A DNA stretch of 64,000 bases from an uncultured Prevotella sp. Lineage in GTDB: Bacteria > Bacteroidota > Bacteroidia > Bacteroidales > Bacteroidaceae. The notes under the pieces are model-generated. The model made no database searches. It was not told the DNA's origin and was given only the letters and a program-made list of their open reading frames with translations. This document shows, one piece after another, positions 1 through 8,846 of this stretch. The position numbers and the translations under genes are program-made. The first letter of the stretch is position 1. Each line of letters opens with the position of its first letter. Location: NCBI GenBank assembly GCA_937898715.1, contig CALEKA010000058.1:1-64000 (forward strand). The letters run 5' to 3'.

Positions 1-90
1 GGCTATGGAATTCATTGGGCTTTCAGCCCGCCCATCCTAAATCCGAAACTTCAGTTACTTATTACCTATTACTTTTCCCGAAGGAATTGT

Positions 91-122
91 AATACTTAAT
101 ACTTTATACTTAATACTTTATA
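91..122. repeat. AATACTT intergenic repeat
   Basis: Several AATACTT-type heptamers (AATACTTAATACTTTATAC and so on) run up to the truB start. The same repeat recurs in more than ten gaps of this window, usually just past a gene 3' end. In this orientation it would follow a minus-strand gene, and the first 90 bases show no recognisable gene. Confidence 0.8.
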
Positions 123-130
123 AATTTATT

Positions 131-994
131 GTGGCTAAGAGACAGACCATAGCAGACTACATTCTGCCACCCGAAGCCCTAACAGCACTTTCCGCTACAG
201 ACAGCAACGAAAAATTGCCCCGCTTCACCAGCATCGACACACTGAAAGACTTCATAGCCCACCCCGACGTGACTTCGGAAGATGGCAATCCACTCATGGG
301 AGGCATTTTGCCCTGTGTCATGGCTTTTGATAAACCGCTCCACATGACTTCCTTCCAACTCGTGGCGAAGGTGCGCTGGATGCTATCGCGTGCACTCGGA
401 CGCAAGAAGATCAAGATAGGGCATGCTGGCACGCTCGACCCTCTCGCCACTGGCGTAATGGTCATAGCCACTGGCAAGGCAACGAAGCTCATCGAGGAGC
501 TACAGAGCGGTGTGAAAGAATACTTCGCTACGCTGAAGTTGGGCGCTACTACGCCAAGTTTCGACTTGGAGCATCCCGTAGATCAGACCTTCCCCACCGA
601 ACATATCACCGAGAAGATGGTAAGAGAGGTGCTCACGCAGTTTGAAGGCGACATCATGCAGATACCGCCCGTGTTCTCAGCCTGCAAGGTGGAAGGCAAG
701 CGCGCTTACGACCTCGCCCGAAGCGGACAGACACAAGCCGAAGTGCAGCTCAAAGCTAAGCCGCTACGCATCGACTGCATAGAACTCACCAACTGCCAGC
801 TCGACCATCAGGAGATAACCATCCGCGTGGTCTGCTCAAAAGGCACCTACATACGTGCCCTGGCACGCGACATCGGCGAAGCTCTCGGAAGTGGTGCTCA
901 CCTCACCGCGCTAAGGCGCACACGAGTGGGCCACTTCAACCTCGACCGATGTTTCGCCCTCGAAGAGTTCGCTCAACTGCTCGAAGCAGAATAA
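131..994 (+). CDS. truB: tRNA pseudouridine(55) synthase TruB
   Basis: TruB converts U55 of the tRNA T-loop to pseudouridine in the cytoplasm. The family core starts near residue 62 (AFDKPLHMTSF) and contains the catalytic motif GHAGTLDPLATGVM, with the catalytic Asp at residue 103, then GATTPSFDLEHPVD and a C-terminal SGAHLTALRRTRVG segment. The frame opens with a GTG at 131. The first in-frame ATG is codon 56 (position 296), which would give 232 residues, close to the usual length of Bacteroidetes TruB. The 55-residue N-terminal stretch reads like protein, so either start is possible. queA follows after 97 bases, a common truB-queA order in this phylum. The family call is firm; the start is not. 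Confidence 0.95.
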   Translation: MAKRQTIADYILPPEALTALSATDSNEKLPRFTSIDTLKDFIAHPDVTSEDGNPLMGGILPCVMAFDKPLHMTSFQLVAKVRWMLSRALGRKKIKIGHAGTLDPLATGVMVIATGKATKLIEELQSGVKEYFATLKLGATTPSFDLEHPVDQTFPTEHITEKMVREVLTQFEGDIMQIPPVFSACKVEGKRAYDLARSGQTQAEVQLKAKPLRIDCIELTNCQLDHQEITIRVVCSKGTYIRALARDIGEALGSGAHLTALRRTRVGHFNLDRCFALEEFAQLLEAE

Positions 995-1091
995 ACAGAA
1001 TAAAAAGCATTACATACTTACTCGTTAACTCGTCAACTAATCAACCTGTCAAATAGTTAACCCGTTAACCCGTCAACCCACCCCAACAGAT

Positions 1092-2144
1092 ATGAAGCTA
1101 TCACAGTTTAAGTTCAAACTTCCCGAAGATAAAATTGCACAATATCCCGCACCCCACCGCGACGAATGCCGCATGATGGTGCTTCACCGCAAAACGGGAG
1201 ATATAGAGCACCTCATGTTTAAAGACCTGCTCACCTTCTTCGACGAAGACGACGTGTTCGTATTCAACGATACCAAGGTGTTCCCCGCACGCCTCTACGG
1301 CAACAAGGAGAAGACTGGCGCACGCATCGAAGTGTTCCTCCTGCGCGAACTCAATCAGGAGCTCCGCCTGTGGGACGTGCTCGTAGATCCCGCACGCAAG
1401 ATCCGCATCGGCAATAAGCTCTACTTCGGCGAGGACAACTCTATCGTAGCTGAAGTAATCGACAATACTACGAGCCGCGGACGTACGCTCCGTTTCCTCT
1501 ATGATGGCGACCACGAAGAGTTTAAGCGTTCGCTCTATGCACTGGGCGAAGCTCCTATTCCTCGCTTCGTGGGCCGTGAGAGCGAACCCGAAGACTTGGA
1601 GCGCTTCCAGTGTATCTTCGCTAAGCACGAGGGAGCCGTGACTGCACCTACCGCAGGTATGCACTTCTCGCGCGAGATGATGAAGCGCATGGAGATCAAG
1701 GGCATCAAAGAGGCATTCCTCACCCTCCACTGCGGATTGGGCAACTTCCGCAATACCGACGTGGAAGACCTCACAAAGCACAAGATGGACTCTGAGCAGA
1801 TGTTTGTAGACGAAGAGTGCTGCAACATCGTCAACACCGCCAAGGATCAAGGTCACAAGATCCTGGCAGTAGGAACCACCGTGCAGCGCGCTATGGAAGC
1901 ATCATGCAGCACAGACAATCGCATCAAGGAGTTTGAAGGATGGACCAATAAGTTTATCTTCCCTCCCTACGAATTCCACGTGGCAGACGCCATGCTCTCC
2001 AACTTCCACCTACCTTACTCCACACTGCTCATGCTCACCGCAGCATTCGGTGGCTACGACGAGACCATGCATGCTTACAAAGAGGCGCTCAAGCACGACT
2101 ATAAGTTTGGTCCCTTCGGCGACGTGATGCTCATCATCGACTAA
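1092..2144 (+). CDS. queA: S-adenosylmethionine:tRNA ribosyltransferase-isomerase QueA
   Basis: QueA transfers and isomerises the ribosyl part of S-adenosylmethionine onto 7-deazaguanine in tRNA, giving epoxyqueuosine, the next-to-last step of queuosine synthesis. The 350-residue protein has the family length. It shows the N-terminal MKLSQFKFKLPEDKIAQYPA, the FVFNDTKVFPARL block, GAVTAPTAGMHFS, LHCGLGNFR and the late FHLPYSTLLMLTAAFGG motif. The ATG at 1092 agrees with the family start. It lies downstream of truB on the same strand, with a gap made of GTTAAC/GTCAAC-type short repeats, and a hairpin terminator follows it. Confidence 0.97.
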   Translation: MKLSQFKFKLPEDKIAQYPAPHRDECRMMVLHRKTGDIEHLMFKDLLTFFDEDDVFVFNDTKVFPARLYGNKEKTGARIEVFLLRELNQELRLWDVLVDPARKIRIGNKLYFGEDNSIVAEVIDNTTSRGRTLRFLYDGDHEEFKRSLYALGEAPIPRFVGRESEPEDLERFQCIFAKHEGAVTAPTAGMHFSREMMKRMEIKGIKEAFLTLHCGLGNFRNTDVEDLTKHKMDSEQMFVDEECCNIVNTAKDQGHKILAVGTTVQRAMEASCSTDNRIKEFEGWTNKFIFPPYEFHVADAMLSNFHLPYSTLLMLTAAFGGYDETMHAYKEALKHDYKFGPFGDVMLIID

Positions 2145-2199
2145 TCGCCCTCACATTATCCCCCCAAGCCCCCTCACACTGGGCTATCATCCCCATTCA

Positions 2200-2248
2200 C
2201 AGCGAGGCGAAGCTCCCATCCAAGCAGCTTTGCCTCGCTGCATTTCTT
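2200..2248 (+). terminator. Hairpin terminator after queA
   Basis: CAGCGAGGC at 2200-2208 pairs with GCCTCGCTG at 2232-2240, with AAGCT/AGCTT extending the stem inside, and a T-rich tract follows (CATTTCTTTT). It probably ends the truB-queA transcript before folK. Confidence 0.7.
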
Positions 2249-2298
2249 TTATAATCTATAATATCGAGTATTAATAGAATATCTATAAACCAGCCTTC

Positions 2299-3219
2299 AT
2301 GCTCTACCTCTCTCTCGGCACCAACCTCGGCAACCGCACCCACAACCTCCAACAAGCATCCCAACTCATTGCCCAACGCATAGGCCCCATAATCCAAGCC
2401 GCCACACCCATCGAGACCGCCCCAGTAGGGTTCGACTCCGACAATCAGTTTCTCAACACCGCACTTGCCGTCGATACCTCACTCTCCGCCACCGAAGTGC
2501 TGCGCATCACGCAAGAAATAGAACGCGAAATGGGACGCACGCAGAAAAGTACGAACCACGTCTACCACGACCGCATTATCGACATCGATCTGCTCATGCT
2601 CGACGATCTCGTGCTGCGCAGCAATGCTCTCTCGCTGCCCCATCCCGAACTGACAGATCGCCTCTTCGTGCTTGAGCCACTTGCCGAAATTGCTCCCAAC
2701 TTGGTTCATCCCATCTACGGCAAGACTGTCAGCGATCTGCTTGCCGTGCGCCGCCGATGCTCCATCCAGAAGCTGACAGCAGAGCTTTGCACACCCACCA
2801 CGCTCAACGCTCTTAATCGTTTGCTACCGCAACTGTCGGCAACTGTCACCACACTCACGCTGCAGCGACTTCAAGAGATAGAGTGTGCAGATCGCAACAA
2901 CCGCATCATCTACCTACTCACACTTCCCAATGGTAGTATCATAGGCACCGCCACGCTCTGTCTGTACCCTCTGCTCACAGGCACGAAGGCATGGATAGAA
3001 GACGTGGTAATCGACGAGAAGGAGCGTGGCAAGGGCTTCGCCCGCTTGCTGCTCGAAGACGTGATATTCCGAGCACGCCAGCATGGCGCTGATAGCATCA
3101 ACCTGACTTCGCGCCCGGCTCGCGTCGCCGCAAACCATCTCTACAGGGCGCTCGGATTCAAGCAACGCGAGACAAATGTTTACAAAATGGATGGTGCAAA
3201 GGAGACAAAGAGCAAGTAA
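2299..3219 (+). CDS. folK: HPPK (FolK) fused to a GNAT acetyltransferase domain
   Basis: The N-terminal half (about residues 1-140) is a 6-hydroxymethyl-7,8-dihydropterin pyrophosphokinase, a folate-pathway enzyme. It opens with LYLSLGTNLGNR and has the DIDLLMLDD metal-binding segment and HPELTDRLFVLEPLAEIAP. Stand-alone FolK is usually 130-170 residues, but this frame continues without a break to 306. Residues 160-300 look like a GNAT N-acetyltransferase: WIEDVVIDEKERGKGFARLL is the typical acetyl-CoA pyrophosphate-binding region, followed by LTSRPARVAANHLYRALGF. The substrate of the GNAT half is unknown. The ATG at 2299 is at the expected FolK N-terminus. A sequencing error joining two genes is the main alternative, but no gap or start codon context between the halves suggests it. 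Confidence 0.9.
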   Translation: MLYLSLGTNLGNRTHNLQQASQLIAQRIGPIIQAATPIETAPVGFDSDNQFLNTALAVDTSLSATEVLRITQEIEREMGRTQKSTNHVYHDRIIDIDLLMLDDLVLRSNALSLPHPELTDRLFVLEPLAEIAPNLVHPIYGKTVSDLLAVRRRCSIQKLTAELCTPTTLNALNRLLPQLSATVTTLTLQRLQEIECADRNNRIIYLLTLPNGSIIGTATLCLYPLLTGTKAWIEDVVIDEKERGKGFARLLLEDVIFRARQHGADSINLTSRPARVAANHLYRALGFKQRETNVYKMDGAKETKSK

Positions 3220-3323
3220 AAAAATGACAACTGCTCCCGCCATTCTTAAGTATTATCCGCCTTATTAAGCACCAAGGAGCCGTTATTAAGCGTTAGAGCG
3301 TCAGCTATTCGTATAATAGTTTG

Positions 3324-3331
3324 TAACTTTG
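3324..3331 (+). promoter_or_regulatory. Bacteroidetes -7 promoter box (TAACTTTG)
   Basis: TAACTTTG lies 24 bases before the ATG of the AEC transporter and matches the TAnnTTTG -7 consensus of the Bacteroidetes housekeeping sigma factor. Confidence 0.6.
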
Positions 3332-3354
3332 CATCCATATACAAACACTACTAT

Positions 3355-4281
3355 ATGGACTTACTACACATCGTGACGCAGATGCTGATGATATTCGGCA
3401 TCGTACTGGTGGGACTTTTTGCAGCTAAACGCGAACTTTGGTCGGGCGATCTGGACCGCAAACTTTCGGTCTTCATCATGAACATATCCATGCCAGCACT
3501 AATCTTGGCTTCTGTGATGGGCAAGGACTTGGCTTTCGAAAACTCTGAATTGATAGCACTGGGCGTTGTAGCAGTGGTCAATTATGTGGTGCTCATCGGA
3601 TTGGCATACCTCATTCCCCATATTTTTAAGGTCAACAAGTCGCGCCTCGGCATCTTCCGCTTCATGCTTGCCTTTGGCAACGTGAGCTTCATCGGATATC
3701 CCGTGTGTGATGCAGTGTTCGGTCCGAAAGCAGTGTTCTGCGCCTCTGTGCTCAACATTCCATTCAATCTCTTGGTCTTCACCATCGGTGTGTCGTTTAT
3801 CAATGGTGGCAAAGCCAAAAGTGCTTTCTCGCCCAAACTGATTCTCTCGCCGTGCGTCATCGCCTCGCTCATAGCCGTAGTGATAGCCATCGCACGCATT
3901 AAGATGCCCACACCCGTGGGAGAATGGTTTCACCTGTTAGGCGACCTCACCACACCGTGTGCTCTGCTTATCATCGGTTCAAGCCTCAGCCACATCCCCG
4001 TGAGAGATATGTTTGGCAATCGCTTCGTCTACTCCATGACGATCCTCCGACTCATCGTTCTCCCACTCGCCGTAGGAGGCGTGCTCGCACTGATGGGAAT
4101 CAACCCCTTCGTGAGCGATGTAGCAGTAGTGCTTAGCGCCATGCCCGTGGCGACCAACGGCATCATGCTCTGTCTGCAGTACGGACAGGACGAACGCGTC
4201 ATGACACAGGGACTCTTCTTCACAACGCTCCTCTCCGTCGTCACCATACCTCTCGTGGCTTATCTCGCAAGCCTGTTCTAA
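3355..4281 (+). CDS. AEC family (auxin efflux carrier) permease
   Basis: This 308-residue membrane protein belongs to the AEC/malonate-permease-like family, inner-membrane secondary carriers of organic acids or related compounds. About ten hydrophobic segments are visible, split into two halves: residues 5-25, 38-55, 64-85, 100-120, 128-148, then 165-185, 196-214, 227-247, 255-275 and 285-307. The family-type motifs include FGNVSFIGYPVCDAVFG at about residues 107-123 and MPVATNGIMLCLQYG near the C-terminus. It has its own -7 box and a terminator, so it is probably monocistronic. The substrate cannot be read from the sequence. Confidence 0.9.
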   Translation: MDLLHIVTQMLMIFGIVLVGLFAAKRELWSGDLDRKLSVFIMNISMPALILASVMGKDLAFENSELIALGVVAVVNYVVLIGLAYLIPHIFKVNKSRLGIFRFMLAFGNVSFIGYPVCDAVFGPKAVFCASVLNIPFNLLVFTIGVSFINGGKAKSAFSPKLILSPCVIASLIAVVIAIARIKMPTPVGEWFHLLGDLTTPCALLIIGSSLSHIPVRDMFGNRFVYSMTILRLIVLPLAVGGVLALMGINPFVSDVAVVLSAMPVATNGIMLCLQYGQDERVMTQGLFFTTLLSVVTIPLVAYLASLF

Positions 4282-4327
4282 AAGATAGGTTGCTCTCTTA
4301 AATAATATACATTACCATTCTTATTAT

Positions 4328-4363
4328 AGAGTCCTATGTAGTCGCTTCTACATGGGACTCTTT
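4328..4363 (+). terminator. Hairpin terminator after the AEC permease
   Basis: AGAGTCC(TATGTAG) at 4328-4341 pairs with (CTACATG)GGACTCT at 4348-4361, and a short T-run follows. Confidence 0.7.
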
Positions 4364-4431
4364 CGCGTATTAGAAATGCCTTAATCATTACTAAAAACTT
4401 TAAACACAGATATTAAAGCCGAAGAATATCG

Positions 4432-4439
4432 TACATTTG
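4432..4439 (+). promoter_or_regulatory. -7 promoter box (TACATTTG) of the sensor kinase
   Basis: TACATTTG matches TAnnTTTG and ends 11 bases before the first ATG of the histidine kinase. That short distance favours the second ATG (4460) as the real start. Confidence 0.5.
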
Positions 4440-4450
4440 CTCTTAAATAG

Positions 4451-7117
4451 ATGCACGTCATGGCTAACAACTATTCACCACATCACCCCAACAGAACTAC
4501 GGCAAGCACCCTGGTGCTCGCCTTCTTGCTATTGTCGGCCACAGTAGCCGCTTCGGTGTGGTTCGTAGTACACTCGGCTCGAGAGGTAAGCCACATCTCT
4601 GAGACCGAAGCACTCGTGGCTAAGCAGCGAAAGTCTATCGATTCCCTATTCACCCAACTACTTAACGCCGAAACACAAGCCGAAATCGCAACTGTGCAAT
4701 ATGCCGACAACTCAGAGCTACAACGCTACCTAAACGCCACAGCACAAGTAGACACTGCACTGACTATTTTAAAAAAAATGGTGAAGGACACTACGCAGAT
4801 ACAACGCGTGGATTCCCTACAAAAACTCACCTGGCTCAAGCGCGACGGCATCGTACGACTGGTAAACGCACTCCGCACAGAAAATCATCGCGGAAGCAAC
4901 CTGCAAAAGCAAATAGAAGCCTTGCATAAGAGCCACCGACCGGTAACGATGCAGGTGGAAGTGCCCGTCGTAGAAAGGGGCGAACAGGTGGTGATCGAAC
5001 GCCGGAAACGGGGATTCTTCCGCCGATTGGGCGATGCTTTCCGACGGGCTAAAGACGACACTGTCAGCTCTTCCGTGGTGCAACACGAAAGGGTAAACGA
5101 TACCGCTAGTACGCAAGTAAACATTGCCGACACCTTAGCCAACCTGCTCACCGACGTACACCACAACCTACAACGCGACTCCCTCGCACGTGTACGCCAC
5201 GTCTACACCAAGTCCGACCAACTGCGCATAGCCTCGATGACGCTTTCACAGCGCATGGCAGCACTCATCGACCACTTCACAACCACACAACAGCAACTCA
5301 TCACTCAAGCTATCCATAGCGAGAGGGAACACAGGCAGATAGCTGCCTTCAAGTTGGGAGCGATGGCGCTACTTTCGATCGTGCTCTCAGGAGCGCTCTT
5401 GATATGGCTTTGGTGCGACATTCGTAGAGCAAACCGTTACCGAAAAGCTATAGAGCAGGCCAAAGAGCGCACCGAAAGGCTGATGACGCAGCGCGAACAA
5501 CTCTTGCTCACCATATCACACGATATTAAGGCACCCGTCAATACCATATTGGGCTATATGCAGCTATTGCCCCGCTCCATTACGAAGCAACACAAAGAGT
5601 TGCAAGCGGTAGAAACTTCTGCACAGCACCTACTCCAATTGGTCTTGGCCTTACTCGACTTCCACAAACTGGAAGCAGGATCTGTGACCATAAAGCCTGC
5701 TCCAACGCATATCAACCAATTGCTGCAAAGCGTAGCAGATGCATTCAGGCCCCTTGCACAGCAGAAAGGACTCCTACTAAAGGTAGACCTTCAGCTACCT
5801 CCCGATGTTTGGACCATGACGGATGCCTTGCGCTTGCGGCAAATAGTAGACAACTTGATGAGCAACGCCATCAAATACACCCAGCATGGTAGTATCACAC
5901 TGGAAGCTCTGTGGAAAGATAATCGTAAGAAGGAAAGCACTGATGAACGTAAGGAGGAAAGCACTGGTGAGCGTAAGGAGAAAAGCACTGATGAACGTAA
6001 CGAAAAAAGCGTTGATGGTCCTAACTACAACGATTTCTCCGACGATGCCCCACATCAATTATTCCTAAGGATAACCGACACGGGGTGCGGCATGACACAA
6101 GCCGACCTGGACCGCATATTCCAACCTTTCACACGAGTAAAAGGTAGCGAAGGACAGGAAGGAACGGGACTGGGCCTCAGCATCACCCACCAATTGGTAG
6201 AGCTGCTTGGAGGCAACCTATACGCTTACAGCGAACTGGGACATGGAAGCAAATTTGTGCTTTCGTTGCCACTAAAGCGCTGTAATCCCCCCAAAGATTC
6301 TCAAACAGAGAAAAGTTTCGCTCAAACAGAGAAAAGTTTCGCTCAAGCTGAGACCGTCTCGCCTCAAAAGAATGCTTCTATCAGTTGTGCCGTACTTGAC
6401 GATGATGCCTTACAGCTACAACTCACTGAAGCTATGCTCCACAATGTACTTCCTGCCGCAGCAAGCGTGAAAGCATTCAGCCATGCCGACGATCTTCTGC
6501 AATGGCTAAATGAAGGCAATCGCCCCACTTGGGTGATGACGGACATAGAAATGGCGGAAATGACTGGATACGAAGTTCTTACTGCTATGCGCCAACAGCT
6601 ACAACTGAAGCACCTTCCCGTCGTAGCAATGACTTCCCATCTGCTCGTTCCTGTGAGCGACTTTAAGCAACGCGGCTTTACCGACGTGTTGTTTAAGCCT
6701 TTCACTCAAAATGATTTGTTGCGCTTAATGAAACAATTTGATTCGCCAGCATCTCATACTACCGATGCAAAACAAAGTACTATAGCAACGCAGCGTTCCT
6801 TCGATGCCCTACTGGCATTTGCAGAGGGAGATGCTGAAGCAGAAAATGCCATACGCAAGCAGTTTGCCTCCGACTGCCACAAACACTTACAGCTGCTCCA
6901 GCAAGCATTGTCTAAGCGTGATAAGGCAGAACTCTGTCGCATAGCCCACAAGATGCTTCCTACCTTCACGCTTATCGGTTCGCCCGTGCTGCAGACCTTA
7001 CAAACCATAGAAAATCGGCGCAATGAGGCTGACTGGCACGACGATGACGCTCTACGCTGCGACCAAGTAATCGAAGAACTGAAACGGGTGATTGCTTTAT
7101 TATCAAAAGAAATATAG
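4451..7117 (+). CDS. Hybrid sensor histidine kinase with receiver and Hpt domains
   Basis: An inner-membrane sensor of a multi-step phosphorelay (888 aa). Order: transmembrane segment about 18-40; a long, partly coiled periplasmic region to about 297; second membrane segment about 298-324; HisKA with phospho-acceptor His357 (TISHDIKAPVNTILGYMQLL); HATPase_c with N-box DNLMSNAIKYT, ITDTGCGM and GTGLGLSI; receiver with Asp698 (MTDIEMAEMTGYEVL); and Hpt with His833 (RIAHKMLPTF). An unusual low-complexity insert lies between the N-box and ITDTGCGM at residues 492-523: four 8-residue, 24-bp repeats of RKEESTGE type. A 21-bp repeat (TEKSFAQ twice) links the kinase to the receiver. The start may be ATG 4451 or 4460. 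A sigma-54 activator follows, and the receiver/Hpt pair could pass phosphate to it. Confidence 0.95.
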   Translation: MHVMANNYSPHHPNRTTASTLVLAFLLLSATVAASVWFVVHSAREVSHISETEALVAKQRKSIDSLFTQLLNAETQAEIATVQYADNSELQRYLNATAQVDTALTILKKMVKDTTQIQRVDSLQKLTWLKRDGIVRLVNALRTENHRGSNLQKQIEALHKSHRPVTMQVEVPVVERGEQVVIERRKRGFFRRLGDAFRRAKDDTVSSSVVQHERVNDTASTQVNIADTLANLLTDVHHNLQRDSLARVRHVYTKSDQLRIASMTLSQRMAALIDHFTTTQQQLITQAIHSEREHRQIAAFKLGAMALLSIVLSGALLIWLWCDIRRANRYRKAIEQAKERTERLMTQREQLLLTISHDIKAPVNTILGYMQLLPRSITKQHKELQAVETSAQHLLQLVLALLDFHKLEAGSVTIKPAPTHINQLLQSVADAFRPLAQQKGLLLKVDLQLPPDVWTMTDALRLRQIVDNLMSNAIKYTQHGSITLEALWKDNRKKESTDERKEESTGERKEKSTDERNEKSVDGPNYNDFSDDAPHQLFLRITDTGCGMTQADLDRIFQPFTRVKGSEGQEGTGLGLSITHQLVELLGGNLYAYSELGHGSKFVLSLPLKRCNPPKDSQTEKSFAQTEKSFAQAETVSPQKNASISCAVLDDDALQLQLTEAMLHNVLPAAASVKAFSHADDLLQWLNEGNRPTWVMTDIEMAEMTGYEVLTAMRQQLQLKHLPVVAMTSHLLVPVSDFKQRGFTDVLFKPFTQNDLLRLMKQFDSPASHTTDAKQSTIATQRSFDALLAFAEGDAEAENAIRKQFASDCHKHLQLLQQALSKRDKAELCRIAHKMLPTFTLIGSPVLQTLQTIENRRNEADWHDDDALRCDQVIEELKRVIALLSKEI
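5924..6019 (+). repeat. Four 24-bp in-frame tandem repeats inside the kinase ATPase domain
   Basis: Four consecutive 24-bp units beginning CGTAAG or CGTAAC encode RKKESTDE, RKEESTGE, RKEKSTDE and RNEKSVDG. The unit length is a multiple of three, so copy-number change would keep the frame. Confidence 0.9.
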
Positions 7118-7135
7118 ATCAAAGAAATTCTTCTA

Positions 7136-7217
7136 AGCACTCCTATATATAATAAGCACTCCTGTATATATAATAAGCACTCCTATATATAATATAAGCA
7201 CTCCTATATATAATAGG
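7136..7217. repeat. Tandem repeat between kinase and response regulator
   Basis: Four copies of a roughly 20-bp unit containing AAGCACTCCTATATATAAT fill the gap between the kinase stop and the regulator start. Units differ by small insertions (CTGTATATATAAT; ATATAATATAAG). The array is AT-rich and sits where a promoter or translation-initiation region would be. Confidence 0.85.
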
Positions 7218-7251
7218 AGCTAACAGAAAATTCATCGAGGATTATAATAAA

Positions 7252-8796
7252 ATGGCTACACGTATATTGATGGTCGAAGACGACCTTACTTTTAGCACCA
7301 TGCTTACCACCTGGCTTCGAAAGAAGGGCTTCGACGTAAGCAATGCTTCCAGCGTCGGAGCAGCAGTAAAAGGGCTTATACGCGGCGAAGAGCCTCCACA
7401 ATTGATTCTATCAGACTTGCGTCTTCCCGACCATGATGGACTGTATCTGCTGCAATGGATGCAACGCGAAAGCATGTCCATACCCTTTATCGTCATGACG
7501 CACTATGCAGATGTGCAAAATGCCGTTGAAGCCATGAAACTCGGTGCTGCCGACTACATCAGTAAGCCCGTCCAGCCCGATTTGTTGTTACAAAAGATCC
7601 ATGATGCCCTGCAAGCAGCTCAAGAGAAGGCTACTCTCGCCGTAACGCACCCTTCACCAACATCCACTTCAATCAAAGCCAAGCCAAACGTCAACCCTAA
7701 GGCAGAATCGATGAAGGTAATAGAAGAAAAAAACGCCAATGGAAAAGAAAATAAATGCGCCAAGACTACAGAAGGTCATTCTGGTATAGGGACTCAATCT
7801 GGTATAGGGACTCAATCTGGTATAGAAGGTCATTCGCCAGTGGCTTGCGAACTTTATCGGCTGGTGAAGCTCGTAGCGCCAACGCCTATGTCTGTGCTTA
7901 TTATCGGGGCAAGCGGCACGGGTAAGGAGTATGTAGCGCATCGCATCCATGAGCAAAGTGCTCGGCACGAAGGGTCCTTCGTGGCCATCGACTGTGGTGC
8001 GCTAACGAAGGAACTGGCTGCGTCCGAACTCTTTGGACACGTGAAAGGAGCCTTTACGGGAGCAGTGAGCGATAAAATTGGGGCTTTCGAACAAGCCACG
8101 GGGGGTACGCTCTTCCTCGATGAAGTGGGCAACCTTAGCTACGACGTGCAGGTGCAGCTCTTGCGAGCCCTGCAAGAGAGGCGCATTCGCCCTGTGGGCA
8201 GCAATGAGGAACGAGTAATCGACATACGGCTTGTATGTGCTACAAACGAGAATTTGCCCAACGCCATACAGCGTGGTGCCTTTCGCGAAGACCTCTACCA
8301 CCGTATCAACGAGTTTACGCTCCATATGCCGCTTCTGCGCGACCGTGGCGAGGATATTCTTGAGTTTGCCCACTACTTCTTGCAGCAAGCCAACAAGGAA
8401 TTGCAGCGCGATATCATAGATTTTTCTCCCGATGCGCAGTCGGCATTGCTGCGCTACGCTTGGCCAGGCAACTTGCGCGAGATGCGCAACGTCGTGGTGC
8501 GTGCTGCTCTTCTCGCTGAGGGTATGAACTACATTTCTGCCTCCCAGCTCAATCTTCCCGCGCCGAATGTGAACAGCATTAGTCCAAAGGATACTTTTTC
8601 CTTTAGCACCAAGGAAACATCTACCTTTATTTCCAAGGATACTTCTACCTACTCCCTAAAGCCTTCAGCCGATGAAGAGCTACAACACATCCGTGAAGCC
8701 CTACAGAGAACGGGAGGCAATAAGAGCCGTGCTGCTCAGCTACTGGGCATAGACCGAAAGACGCTCTATAATAAATTGAAACAATATGGAGAATAA
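7252..8796 (+). CDS. Sigma-54-dependent NtrC-family response regulator
   Basis: A cytoplasmic activator of sigma-54 RNA polymerase (514 aa). Residues 1-120 are a receiver domain (MVEDDLTFSTML; phospho-acceptor Asp in LILSDLRLPDHDG; Lys in YISKPVQPD). A variable linker with SGIGTQ repeats follows. The AAA+ core has Walker A GASGTGKEYVA, the sigma-54 contact loop GAFTGA, Walker B GGTLFLDEVGN and an arginine-rich sensor region. A second repeat-like Ser/Thr linker (STKETSTFISKDTSTYS) leads to a C-terminal Fis-type helix-turn-helix (GGNKSRAAQLLGIDRKTLYNKL). It starts 134 bases after the hybrid kinase and is probably its partner. The next gene downstream has two sigma-54-like promoters, a likely target. 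Confidence 0.96.
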   Translation: MATRILMVEDDLTFSTMLTTWLRKKGFDVSNASSVGAAVKGLIRGEEPPQLILSDLRLPDHDGLYLLQWMQRESMSIPFIVMTHYADVQNAVEAMKLGAADYISKPVQPDLLLQKIHDALQAAQEKATLAVTHPSPTSTSIKAKPNVNPKAESMKVIEEKNANGKENKCAKTTEGHSGIGTQSGIGTQSGIEGHSPVACELYRLVKLVAPTPMSVLIIGASGTGKEYVAHRIHEQSARHEGSFVAIDCGALTKELAASELFGHVKGAFTGAVSDKIGAFEQATGGTLFLDEVGNLSYDVQVQLLRALQERRIRPVGSNEERVIDIRLVCATNENLPNAIQRGAFREDLYHRINEFTLHMPLLRDRGEDILEFAHYFLQQANKELQRDIIDFSPDAQSALLRYAWPGNLREMRNVVVRAALLAEGMNYISASQLNLPAPNVNSISPKDTFSFSTKETSTFISKDTSTYSLKPSADEELQHIREALQRTGGNKSRAAQLLGIDRKTLYNKLKQYGE

Positions 8797-8846
8797 GAAT
8801 GTGGAGTAGGAGAGAGAATGTAAAGATTGTAGAACGAACATGTAGA

